Notes under the pieces: model-generated | What the model was told of the DNA's origin: nothing | The model's input: only the letters and a program-made list of their open reading frames with translations | The model's database searches: none | Shown here: positions 1-7,039 of the stretch, piece after piece | How positions within the stretch are numbered: position 1 is the first letter of the stretch | Layout: every line of letters starts with the position of its first letter | Origin: Candidatus Falkowiibacteriota bacterium | Lineage (GTDB): Bacteria; Patescibacteriota; Patescibacteriia; Patescibacteriales; SZUA-104 | Assembly (NCBI GenBank): GCA_027020105.1 | Contig: JALUVW010000007.1 | Span: 1 to 19,331 of the forward strand | Direction of reading: 5' to 3' | Length of the DNA: 19,331 bases | Made by a program: the position numbers and the translations under genes

Positions 1-177
1 AACAAGGCGAAAAAATTAACACAATCAAAAACCTTTTGGACGGGGATTGCCACGATTTTCACCGGCATTGGCTTGTATGTCAGTGGCGAGCAATCACTGC
101 AAGACTTAATAATTAGCGGGGTTGGCGTTATCTTTATTTTTTTAAGGATAATCACCGATACTCCGATAGAAAGATGA
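1..177 (+). CDS. Small membrane protein, holin-like (5' partial)
   Basis: The open frame enters from outside the window and ends in TGA at 175-177. The visible 58 residues begin with a Lys-rich stretch followed by 'SKTFWTGIATIFTGIGLYV' and a second hydrophobic segment 'LIISGVGVIFIFLRII'. This gives two short hydrophobic segments separated by a polar 'SGEQSLQD' turn, which is the layout of many small phage holins. The 'SKTxWTGI' opening is typical of small phage-encoded holin-like proteins I have seen. Its stop overlaps the next start (ATGA at 174-177), so the two are probably translationally coupled, and a peptidase lies downstream, which fits a lysis cassette. The start codon is not in the window. 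Holin function is inferred from topology and position only. Confidence 0.6.
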   Translation, partial: NKAKKLTQSKTFWTGIATIFTGIGLYVSGEQSLQDLIISGVGVIFIFLRIITDTPIER

Positions 178-275
178 AATTTTTATTTTTGTTATTTTGG
201 CTTGCTTGGGTAACGGCGTTATTGTCGGCGTTCGTCTATTTCGTTTTTATCTTGGCGCTAAAATACATACCGTAA
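174..275 (+). CDS. Very small membrane protein, possible second holin or lysis accessory
   Basis: This is a 33-residue frame starting at the ATG inside the ATGA overlap with the upstream holin-like gene and ending in TAA at 273-275. Nearly the whole protein is hydrophobic ('MKFLFLLFWLAWVTALLSAF' and onward) with a short 'LKYIP' tail, so it is one transmembrane segment or a long hydrophobic hairpin. The one-base spacing to the next start at 277 supports it as a real, coupled gene. I do not recognise a family. A role in lysis (holin or antiholin partner) is inferred from the neighbours. A spurious small frame remains possible. Confidence 0.5.
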   Translation: MKFLFLLFWLAWVTALLSAFVYFVFILALKYIP

Positions 276-276
276 T

Positions 277-486
277 ATGGAGGAATACACGACAAGAGAA
301 TTATATTTAATGCTCAAAGGCGTCCGCGACGATGTCAAGACAATTATCCGGAAACAAGACACGACTAATGGCAGAATAAGGCGTTTGGAATTGTGGCGAT
401 CAGCATTGTTCGGCGGTTGGATTGTGGTTACAATATTTATCCTGCCGATTGTGATAAATCTTATTAACAATTTTTTTTCTAAATAA
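277..486 (+). CDS. XhlA/holin-like small protein with C-terminal membrane anchor
   Basis: This 69-residue protein has a charged N-terminal half of about 40 residues with heptad-like spacing ('LYLMLKGVRDDVKTIIRKQD', 'NGRIRRLELWRS') followed by one strong transmembrane segment ('GWIVVTIFILPIVINLI'). A short coiled coil, an 'NGR(I/V)xxLE' segment and then a C-terminal membrane segment is the layout of haemolysin XhlA-like proteins encoded beside phage endolysins. The gene starts one base after the upstream stop and ends four bases before the peptidase gene, so all four frames probably sit on one transcript. The leader has no Shine-Dalgarno site, so initiation probably depends on coupling. The family call rests on layout, not on a database match. 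Confidence 0.6.
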   Translation: MEEYTTRELYLMLKGVRDDVKTIIRKQDTTNGRIRRLELWRSALFGGWIVVTIFILPIVINLINNFFSK

Positions 487-490
487 TTTT

Positions 491-1594
491 ATGTTCAATT
501 TTATCAAACAAACATTGGCTATTATTTTATTTGAGGTTGACAAGCTGTTAAAACGACCGAATGTTTTTAGCGGATTTTTAAAAAGTTTCCCGAAAGGGAA
601 AGATTGGATTTCAGTTTTTGGGGGAGGAGTTGAAAAAATAAGATTTAATCCTAAAAACAATCCGACATTTTGGGTGAAATACCGCCCTGACGGCGAATTG
701 CAGAAAAGGCGAGGATTGGAAACATTCCAATGCGTTTCAGCGTCCGCTTTAAACATTATTGAGACGCAGGTTGATTATATGAGCCACCTTGTTAATAATG
801 ACTTCAAAGGCGGCGAACATTTAAGCGAAGCGGAAAAAAATGAAATAAAATATATAGTAAATATTTTCACGGAGTTTGGTTTAATAAATGAAAAAGGGCA
901 ATGCAACGCTTCTGACAGATATTTGGCGAAGGTTTCCGGAACAACCAAGAGGGGCAACACGCAAAATAAAGTGGCGGAAGCCATAAGGAAATACGGCTTA
1001 GTGCCTGAAAGCCTTTATCCTTGGCCCGAGAATGTCAGCACTTGGGCAAAGTATTATGAGCCGGTGCCGAAAGAAATAATTGACAGAGGAAAGGAAATAC
1101 TTAAATATGTTAAGTTTAACCACGAATGGGTTAATCCAGTATATATGACGCGAATGCTTGAATTCGCCCCCTTGCAAACATCTCTATACGCCAATCCTCC
1201 AATTAAAAACGGAATATACCAAAGAACGGAAAAGCCGAGAAATCACGCCGTTCAGCTTGATAATTTTAAGCAATTTGAATGGAAAGGAATTTTTGACAGC
1301 TATATTCCGTTTGACAAAAAAATGGCGTGGAATTTTAATTTCGGCTGGGGGAAAATAATAACCGTTCGCAAAAAGGAAATTGAATACAACGAGATAGAAT
1401 TAAAAAAATTAATAAACAGGGGGTTTAAATATATTATTCGCAGCAGAAAAAACGGCGAGATCTATGAAATCTTGCCGGATAAACTGAAATATATTTCCGC
1501 CGTTGACTGGAATAATAACGCGGTAAGAGAGGCGGCCTCCAAGGGAAAGCTCATAGGAATAAGCGAGAAAGATTATAAAAATTTGTTTAAATAA
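491..1594 (+). CDS. Papain-like (C1-type) cysteine peptidase, candidate endolysin
   Basis: This 367-residue protein shows a papain fold signature. Cys81 sits in 'FQCVSASALNIIE', which aligns with the papain 'CWAFSAVxxIE' helix. Residues 141-178 ('SDRYLAKVSGTT...GLVPESLYPW') match the 'LSxxyL...G..E..YPY' region of C1 peptidases. His252 lies in 'NHAVQL', like the papain 'NHAV' motif. Asp269 in 'IFDSY' stands where papain has Asn in 'KNSWG'. The usual oxyanion Gln six residues before Cys is not obvious. Residues 300-367 form a basic C-terminal extension of unknown role. There is no convincing signal peptide. It directly follows three small membrane proteins, the position usually held by a muramidase or amidase, so a cell-wall-degrading role is inferred. 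A virion-associated or maturation protease is the alternative. The leader is AT-rich with no Shine-Dalgarno site. Confidence 0.75.
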   Translation: MFNFIKQTLAIILFEVDKLLKRPNVFSGFLKSFPKGKDWISVFGGGVEKIRFNPKNNPTFWVKYRPDGELQKRRGLETFQCVSASALNIIETQVDYMSHLVNNDFKGGEHLSEAEKNEIKYIVNIFTEFGLINEKGQCNASDRYLAKVSGTTKRGNTQNKVAEAIRKYGLVPESLYPWPENVSTWAKYYEPVPKEIIDRGKEILKYVKFNHEWVNPVYMTRMLEFAPLQTSLYANPPIKNGIYQRTEKPRNHAVQLDNFKQFEWKGIFDSYIPFDKKMAWNFNFGWGKIITVRKKEIEYNEIELKKLINRGFKYIIRSRKNGEIYEILPDKLKYISAVDWNNNAVREAASKGKLIGISEKDYKNLFK

Positions 1595-1621
1595 CCAACA
1601 GAGTTAAAATATTAATTAATC

Positions 1622-1660
1622 ATTTTATTAGTTATTTGCAATTGGAATAATTAATAAAAT
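1622..1660. repeat. AT-rich 15-bp inverted repeat between peptidase and fibre-like genes
   Basis: The arms are 1622-1636 and 1646-1660, complementary over 15 positions with one G-U pair (1631/1651), around a 9-nt loop at 1637-1645. It lies in the 76-nt gap between the peptidase stop and the next start, and ends 10 nt before that start. It could end or process the lysis transcript, or control translation of the next gene. The low GC content makes a classical intrinsic terminator uncertain. Confidence 0.55.
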
Positions 1661-1670
1661 CAAAAATTTT

Positions 1671-2165
1671 ATGGTAAAAAAAATAATGGCCATAACCATT
1701 ATATCCATTGGCATTATCGGCGTCGCCATATACTCAAATGTTTTTAAGGCGATAGAGGGCAGTCTTGGCGGAACCACCAATTTTGATACTGTTGACACAT
1801 CTGATGGGTATAAAGTTGACGGCACAACCGTTATTGACGGATCGGGAAACGTTGACGCTCCGATTACTTCAACGACGGGGACATTTTCAAGCACGCTAAC
1901 CGTTACGGCTACAACCACCGTCGGAACAAGCGACTTGGTAGTGCAAACGGATTTGGATAGAATTGGCGTGGGGACCACCACTCCTTTGGATTTGTTCCAA
2001 GTTGAAAATTCGTCAGCCACTACGACCGTCATCGTCAGCAGCGGCGCTTCCGCAAAAGGAGGCAGAATTATAATTGAGGACGCTGATGGAGCCGGGTGCT
2101 CTGAGTTGACGACGATTAACGGCTCGGTGGCCGCGAAAACCGTTACTTGCCCAACGGGAATTTAG
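1671..2165 (+). CDS. Membrane-anchored, Thr/Ser-rich fibre-like small protein
   Basis: This 164-residue protein opens with a basic start and one hydrophobic segment ('VKKIMAITIISIGIIGVAIY'), followed by a low-complexity Thr/Ser/Gly-rich region with short beta-strand-like repeats ('TSTTGTFSSTLTVTATTTVG', 'DRIGVGTTTPLDLFQVE'). The 'VGVGTTTP' segment resembles the 'VGIGTTSP' motif common in Patescibacteria surface proteins and in tail-fibre stalks. Two Cys near the C terminus (in 'AGCSELTT' and 'VTCPTG') could form a disulphide outside the cell. ATG 1686 is an alternative start but would shorten the hydrophobic segment. The gene has an inverted repeat on each side and sits between lysis and tail genes. 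A surface-displayed or virion-decorating role is possible, and the exact function is unknown. Confidence 0.7.
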   Translation: MVKKIMAITIISIGIIGVAIYSNVFKAIEGSLGGTTNFDTVDTSDGYKVDGTTVIDGSGNVDAPITSTTGTFSSTLTVTATTTVGTSDLVVQTDLDRIGVGTTTPLDLFQVENSSATTTVIVSSGASAKGGRIIIEDADGAGCSELTTINGSVAAKTVTCPTGI

Positions 2166-2166
2166 G

Positions 2167-2213
2167 ATATACTCAGGGGGCTTATCGTATTTTGGTGGCC
2201 CTTTGAGATATAT
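2167..2213 (+). terminator. Imperfect hairpin after the fibre-like gene, possible terminator or attenuator
   Basis: The hairpin begins one base after the TAG stop. The left arm (ATATA, CTCA, GG, GGGC; 2167-2181) pairs with the right arm (GCCC, TT, TGAG, TATAT; 2198-2213), with two G-U pairs and one bulged A at 2208, around a 16-nt loop. The following bases (TCTTAATT) are only weakly U-rich, so termination may be partial. It lies 19 nt before the adaptor gene start. Confidence 0.45.
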
Positions 2214-2232
2214 TCTTAATTAAATAAAAATT

Positions 2233-3435
2233 ATGTCACAACTTTTAAATTACGCCGAATTAGATCAAGCGATTCAACGCAGAATGTCAAATCAAGCTCC
2301 TGATTCCGATGTTCGTCTTGAAGCTATTAACGACGCTTTAAACAATATTCAGACGGAATACGATATTGAATCAGTAAAGCGGGAAATAGTGGCCAATATG
2401 GTTTTGGACGGCCGTCCGATTAACCTTGACAATATCGCTTCCGACATTAAAAATATCGCTGATTTAAGATACCTCGCGCCCAGCAAACACGATGCTGAAT
2501 TTACATTTAGGGATGACGACGAATTTGTTGTTCATATCGGGCAAGGATTGAAACTTGATGAATATACGGTAGTTTATAATGATGGCGTCCAATACATTAA
2601 AGTAAATTCGTCTTTGGGGTTAAAGTCAAAGCAATTGCATGGTATGACGTCATTAACGAATAATGGCTCATGGACGGCAGATACCGCCAACAGTGACGCT
2701 AAAGCGCTTTCCACTACCGAAGTTACCGTTTTAGAACAGTCGGAAGCGATAAGGTTTGATATTGATGTCAGCCAAAGCGCGAATGATTATGCTCTTATTT
2801 ATAACGCGGATATGGCTTCCGTTGATTTATCAAGCTATGTAAATTTAGGCAGGGTTAAATTTTGGATATATTTACCGAGCGTTACCGATTTTACTTCAAT
2901 ATCTTTGCGATGGGGATCGTCATCAAGCGCTTATTGGGAGGATACCGTGACCGCGCAAGCTAACGGATCAGCTCTTATTGCCGGCTGGAATTATGTTGAA
3001 TTTAATTGGGAAAACGCTACAAAAACATCAACGCCTGACGAATCAGCTATTGATTATTTGGCGATTAAACTAAATTACACCGGAAGTTTCACCGACCAAA
3101 CGAAAGTTGTTATTGAAAAAATAGAGATGTTTCTTCCCACTCCGATGAAATTGGTTTATAACACTTATTATTTGGCAAAAGACGCGGACGGAACATTTCA
3201 AGAAGAAATGGACACTGATACTGATGATAAATTATTAATTCCGAGAAGATATAAAGAATTAATAATCGCTAAAGCGTTACAGATATTATGGCCGATAGCG
3301 ATTGGAGACGATTCGGTTGTTGAAGTGGCGAAAGCAAGAAACAAAGAAAAAGCTGAATTAAGGAAGCTTGGTCTTGATATTGGCAAAAAAATAAAGACAC
3401 CAACAAAAAAAATAAAGTTACACAGCGAATTATAA
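2233..3435 (+). CDS. Putative head-tail adaptor/connector protein with inserted beta-sandwich domain
   Basis: This is a 400-residue protein. Residues 1-80 are helical ('ELDQAIQRRM', 'RLEAINDALNNIQTEYD'), and residues 333-385 return to helices with 'IPRRYKELIIAKALQILWPI', the N- and C-terminal pattern of phage gp6/gp11-type adaptor proteins that ring the portal. Between them, about residues 138-300 look like an inserted galactose-binding or carbohydrate-binding-like beta-sandwich ('EAIRFDIDVS', 'GRVKFWIYLP', 'GWNYVEFNWENAT', 'DYLAIKLNYTG'). The gene lies just upstream of the nozzle-like gene, as in podovirus tail modules, with one base between them. The leader is AT-rich (TAAATAAAAATT) with no Shine-Dalgarno site. 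The adaptor call comes from architecture and context and is moderate. The sandwich could bind glycans or only decorate the neck. Confidence 0.6.
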   Translation: MSQLLNYAELDQAIQRRMSNQAPDSDVRLEAINDALNNIQTEYDIESVKREIVANMVLDGRPINLDNIASDIKNIADLRYLAPSKHDAEFTFRDDDEFVVHIGQGLKLDEYTVVYNDGVQYIKVNSSLGLKSKQLHGMTSLTNNGSWTADTANSDAKALSTTEVTVLEQSEAIRFDIDVSQSANDYALIYNADMASVDLSSYVNLGRVKFWIYLPSVTDFTSISLRWGSSSSAYWEDTVTAQANGSALIAGWNYVEFNWENATKTSTPDESAIDYLAIKLNYTGSFTDQTKVVIEKIEMFLPTPMKLVYNTYYLAKDADGTFQEEMDTDTDDKLLIPRRYKELIIAKALQILWPIAIGDDSVVEVAKARNKEKAELRKLGLDIGKKIKTPTKKIKLHSEL

Positions 3436-3436
3436 T

Positions 3437-5284
3437 ATGAGTAAAACATTCCAAAATTTAACAGATCTTGGCGGATTGAGGACAAATTTGCCCGAGGATA
3501 AAATACCGGACAGAAACGCCTCCGATATTGCCAATATTGATTTCAGTATTAAAGGAATGATTCAAACAAAGAAAGGCAAGGAATTATACGGACAGGAAAT
3601 AACGGCGCCGGGAAAATGTTTGCGCGGATTTTTATATAAAAAGAATTTTGGAGAATTAAAGCGTGTGTTGTTAAGAGTGAGGGATGATGGAACGAACAGC
3701 CATTTGGAGTGGTTTAATCCGAGCCATCCCGACACTCCCGAGGGACAATGGGAAACATTGGTCGCCAATTTGACCAAGGACGCTGTTATGGGGTTTGCCG
3801 CCTTCAATCAAACAGGAGTGAACCAACTGATATTTTGCAACGCCGAAGACAATTTTTCTGAATGGAACGGGGCGGTCGGCAAAGTCGCGAGTGTCACATC
3901 AAATACAATAACGCATGGAGGGGAAAACGATTTGGCGGACGAAGGGTTTACCGCGACCGGAAGCGTGCTTATTGACGGAACGGAATACGCTTATACGGGG
4001 CTTTCGGGAAAAACTTTTACAGGAGTGACTCCTAACCCCACTTCTCAAAATCCGTCAGCCGGAGTCGGCATAGCTCAAAAGCCTGACACCACTACTCATT
4101 CCGCGTTGGATAAAGGGAATATTTTAGTGGTCGCGGCCGCTCGGCTCTGGCTGGCCGGAAAGAAGAATAATGAGAGTTCTTTGTTTTACAGCGAGGTGGG
4201 CAACGCCACTAATTTTACTGCCGGGACAAATCCGGATGACCCCGGGTTTGAGGATTTCCCCGACGGAGGCGGACCGATAACACTGATTGATGTTAAAGAT
4301 AACAAAAAATTAATAATACATAAAGAAGACGGCATAATGCAGTTTCAGCTGGATTATACCGCCACGGCGAAAATCCCGCAGCTTAGCGTCCTGACATTGG
4401 CTGATGATAGCGGAGCGGCCAATCAAAAGGCGGGCGCGGGGCTTAATCAGGCGTCGTTTTTCACGACAAGAGTTGAAGGATTAAAATCATTGGCGCGCGC
4501 CGTTGAGGGCTCTGACTTGAATTTGGACAGCATTTCCGATACAATATTGCCGACTATCGCCGATTACGATTTCTCGGACGCGGCCACCGTATATTTCGCT
4601 CCAAAAAGAGTAATATATGTGGCGTGCAAAACCGACAGCGGACAGAGTTATAATAACAAAATAATAGCTTTTTATATCCAAAGAGGAGCTGACGGCGAAT
4701 TCGGAGTTGATATTTCCATTGACGACGGTTTTGTCGCCGACTGGGTGGTTGACAGGAATACTTTATACGCGATGTCCTCCATTGATCAAAATACTTACAA
4801 ATGGTTTGACCAATACAGTGATGTCGGCGTTGCCCAAAATCACAAATGGGTTTCAAAGGAATTTACGTTTAACGAACCGGCAAGACAAAAGGAATTTAAT
4901 AAATTGTATATTGAAGGTTTTATCCGCACGCACACCAAAATAAAAGTCAGTATAATTTACGGTATTCTCGGCAGCGGAACATCTGTTTCAAAGATTATAT
5001 CTTGGGATGATGATTTCGTTAGCAAGCAAAAGGTAAGCGCTTTGGGGACAGATGTTATCGGAACCGTGAGTCTTGGAGCTTCAAGCAAAGATGTTAAAGA
5101 CAGCCATGTTTTTTCAGTCCCGATTCATTTTAACGCTAACGCTGATACAAGATATAAAATTAAAATAGAGACATATTATGACGAAGAGACAACGGAAGAA
5201 TCATATTGGGCGATAAGCAATTTAGCCCCAAATCCTTCCATTAAGGGATTATCGGGAAATAAAATAATTAATAGTAATGTATAA
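3437..5284 (+). CDS. Tail nozzle / stabilisation-like protein (podovirus tail tubular B type)
   Basis: This is a 615-residue protein. The N terminus ('DLGGLRTNLPEDKIPDRNAS' and then 'ANIDFSIKGMIQTKKGKELY') is the typical opening of podovirus tubular-B/stabilisation proteins, where a 'GGLxTxxxpxxlpdxxasdaxNvdf' segment precedes a 'GxixxRxGt' turn. Long beta-rich stretches with repeated 'xxLIFCNA', 'ARLWLAGKKNNESSLFYSEV' and 'NKKLIIHKEDGIMQF' segments fit blades of a beta-propeller nozzle. Residues of about 140-230 ('VASVTSNTITHGG...GVTPNP') resemble an inserted small domain. The protein would close the short tail through which DNA leaves. It is longer than a minimal propeller and has a beta-rich C-terminal domain of about 130 residues. 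Initiation is one base after the previous stop, so coupling is likely. Confidence 0.7.
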   Translation: MSKTFQNLTDLGGLRTNLPEDKIPDRNASDIANIDFSIKGMIQTKKGKELYGQEITAPGKCLRGFLYKKNFGELKRVLLRVRDDGTNSHLEWFNPSHPDTPEGQWETLVANLTKDAVMGFAAFNQTGVNQLIFCNAEDNFSEWNGAVGKVASVTSNTITHGGENDLADEGFTATGSVLIDGTEYAYTGLSGKTFTGVTPNPTSQNPSAGVGIAQKPDTTTHSALDKGNILVVAAARLWLAGKKNNESSLFYSEVGNATNFTAGTNPDDPGFEDFPDGGGPITLIDVKDNKKLIIHKEDGIMQFQLDYTATAKIPQLSVLTLADDSGAANQKAGAGLNQASFFTTRVEGLKSLARAVEGSDLNLDSISDTILPTIADYDFSDAATVYFAPKRVIYVACKTDSGQSYNNKIIAFYIQRGADGEFGVDISIDDGFVADWVVDRNTLYAMSSIDQNTYKWFDQYSDVGVAQNHKWVSKEFTFNEPARQKEFNKLYIEGFIRTHTKIKVSIIYGILGSGTSVSKIISWDDDFVSKQKVSALGTDVIGTVSLGASSKDVKDSHVFSVPIHFNANADTRYKIKIETYYDEETTEESYWAISNLAPNPSIKGLSGNKIINSNV

Positions 5285-5287
5285 AAC
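5281..5287 (+). promoter_or_regulatory. ATAAAAC translation-leader motif
   Basis: ATAAAAC lies two bases (CT) before the ATG at 5290. It overlaps the TAA stop of the previous gene. This is the only + strand copy placed at a start codon. All other copies precede - strand genes. Confidence 0.4.
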
Positions 5288-5289
5288 CT

Positions 5290-6891
5290 ATGAAAAAATT
5301 TTTATTCACAATCCTATTATTTTTGGTAGCATTGCCAATATCGGCTAAAATGCTTTATGAATACGGTTCATTTGAGGAGAGGGCTTTTATGGCCGAGGAA
5401 GCGGGCATTGTTGAGAGCGCTAACGATTATAGAGGCGGATACGATGAAAACATCCGATTGCTTGATTACTTGGAGAATAATGGAGCTGAAACGCTTGGCG
5501 GGTCAAATCCTTTTCAGCCATCGGGAGTTTCTGTCGCTTTAAGGCAATCATTGTCGGCGGGTTCATCGCGAACGGGAACAACATTAAATATTGACCCGAT
5601 AATCACCGCTGACGGTCATAGAGTAACATTCAGCGATTTTAATTCATCGGTAGCTTTCGGTAAAATTGACCAAGGGACTGACAACGAGGAAATAATTAAA
5701 TTTACCGGCATTACCGATAATACCACCTATTATACGCTTACCGGAGTCACTTGGGGGTGTAACTTTTATAATAATACTTGTGATGTTGACGCCAACAAAA
5801 AGAAACACTTGCCTGGAAGCACATTTATTATCACAAACGATTGGCATTTTATAGACGCCAATTACGCGAGCTTGGGCACATCACAAAATTTTACAGGGTT
5901 AAAAACATTTAATACCGTATTACCGACTTCAAGTTTAACGGCCACAACTTCAAACCAGTTTACGACGAAAACTTATGTTGATAATGTGGCCAATCAAGGG
6001 GCGGCGACATCAACGGAAACCGTTGCCGGCATATCGGAATTGGCTACGCGGACAGAGGTGGCAAGTTCTACCGATTTGGGGGTAAATCGTCCTTTGGTGT
6101 TACAAGCAAAAAACGCGACTTCAACACCGTATTCGGACGGCATAGGAGCCGGTTATGTGTGCGTCACCGAAGATGACGGAAATATAAGCAGTGATTGTCT
6201 GCCGACTAATGATAATATAACTTGGAGCGGACAAAACACTTTTTCCGCCACGACTACTTTTAATTCTTTAATGATAGGAGGCAATATTGTCGGTGCATAT
6301 ACCGCTTCAACCACAATCACCGGAGCAGCCACTCCGCAGCCCGTGTATTTAGCCACCACAACCAACGCTTTATTATTGTCAGACGCTAACGCGACATCCA
6401 CTTTCGCCATTGAATTTCTTGGTTTCGCGATTTCGTCAGGCAATAACGGAGATACGGTATATGTTCAAACAGCCGGAATTGTCAATGGTTTTTCAGGATT
6501 AACTCCCGGGGCCGAATATTATGTTTCCGATACGGCCGGGGTAGTTTCAACAACAATGGGAACATACCCGCTTATGATAGGCAGGGCAGTTAGTGATACT
6601 CAAATTATTATAGAAAGGAAAAAAAGAGTAGGTTCGCCTATATTAACAGCAGTAAACTCAAATAATTATGCTTATAGTGATAGTTTTGTAAATATAAATG
6701 GAGGTATTTCTACTTTAGCAAGTTATGCTCGTTGTATTATAAATGGGTTAGTTAAAGCAGAATCTATTGCGCAAAGCGGGACAGGTAACACAAGACCGGC
6801 TGTTTCTTGTTATGTAAAAAAAGGAGATATTTATAATGGTTCGGTGGACGTAACGTCAGGAGCAAGTGTATATTTTACGCCGGTAAATTAA
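5290..6891 (+). CDS. Tail fibre-like protein with an N-terminal signal peptide
   Basis: This is a 533-residue protein. Residues 1-19 form a textbook Sec signal peptide: Lys-Lys, a hydrophobic core ('FLFTILLFLVALP') and 'ISA' before Lys20, with no lipobox Cys. Residues of about 84-185 ('SVALRQSLSAGSSRTGTTLN', 'EEIIKFTGIT', 'YTLTGVTWGC') form a beta-rich domain like those beside phage fibres. Residues of about 200-330 hold fibre-stalk-type repeats ('TTKTYVDNVANQGAATSTET', 'LVLQAKNATSTP') of a kind seen in Patescibacteria-linked sequences. Residues of about 441-533 form a C-terminal part with lower GC and possible tip function. Virion fibres normally lack signal peptides, so this protein may be exported to the host surface. 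The alternative is a host-derived surface protein gene carried by the phage. The ATAAAAC leader precedes the start. Confidence 0.6.
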   Translation: MKKFLFTILLFLVALPISAKMLYEYGSFEERAFMAEEAGIVESANDYRGGYDENIRLLDYLENNGAETLGGSNPFQPSGVSVALRQSLSAGSSRTGTTLNIDPIITADGHRVTFSDFNSSVAFGKIDQGTDNEEIIKFTGITDNTTYYTLTGVTWGCNFYNNTCDVDANKKKHLPGSTFIITNDWHFIDANYASLGTSQNFTGLKTFNTVLPTSSLTATTSNQFTTKTYVDNVANQGAATSTETVAGISELATRTEVASSTDLGVNRPLVLQAKNATSTPYSDGIGAGYVCVTEDDGNISSDCLPTNDNITWSGQNTFSATTTFNSLMIGGNIVGAYTASTTITGAATPQPVYLATTTNALLLSDANATSTFAIEFLGFAISSGNNGDTVYVQTAGIVNGFSGLTPGAEYYVSDTAGVVSTTMGTYPLMIGRAVSDTQIIIERKKRVGSPILTAVNSNNYAYSDSFVNINGGISTLASYARCIINGLVKAESIAQSGTGNTRPAVSCYVKKGDIYNGSVDVTSGASVYFTPVN

Positions 6892-6895
6892 ATAT

Positions 6896-7018
6896 ATGCC
6901 TATAAAAAAAGTAAAAGGCGGATGGCGATGGGGAAAGAGCGGGAAGATTTATCGCACTAAGGCGGGGGCGATAAGGCAAATGAGAGCGGCATACGCGTCT
7001 GGATATAAAAAAAAATAA
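6896..7018 (+). CDS. Small basic phage protein (40 residues), unknown function
   Basis: This is a 40-residue frame, ATG 6896 to TAA 7016-7018, four bases after the fibre-like gene. It is strongly basic and Gly/aromatic-rich ('KVKGGWRWGKSGKIYRTKAG', then 'RQMRAAYASGYKKK'). The pattern 'GGxRWGxSGKxYxTKAxAxxQxRAxxASGY' looks like a short protein family often found beside virion genes in phage genomes, and such proteins are easily missed by gene finders. A nucleic-acid-binding or virion-assembly role would suit the charge, but this is inference. The composition is higher in GC than the fibre C terminus next to it, in line with real coding. Confidence 0.6.
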   Translation: MPIKKVKGGWRWGKSGKIYRTKAGAIRQMRAAYASGYKKK

Positions 7019-7039
7019 ATAATTAATATAAATAAAAAT

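Noticed and set aside
1632..1662. Sigma-70-like promoter (TTGCAA with an AT-rich -10) before the fibre-like gene
   Set aside because: No good -10 box falls at 16-18 nt from the -35 candidate, and AT-rich gaps give such matches by chance.
1628..2032. Antisense frame of 134 codons opposite the 164-residue fibre-like gene
   Set aside because: The Thr/Ser-rich repeat makes its complement open by composition. The antisense protein is a low-complexity Val/Pro/Thr mirror, and the sense gene fits better.
4554..4856. Antisense frame of 100 codons inside the nozzle-like gene
   Set aside because: It lies wholly inside a well-supported long gene, with an Arg/Cys-rich composition typical of a shadow frame.
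7021..7039. AT-rich gap before the coiled-coil gene as a possible promoter
   Set aside because: It is too short (about 20 nt) and fits the general AT-rich leader style of the + strand genes.
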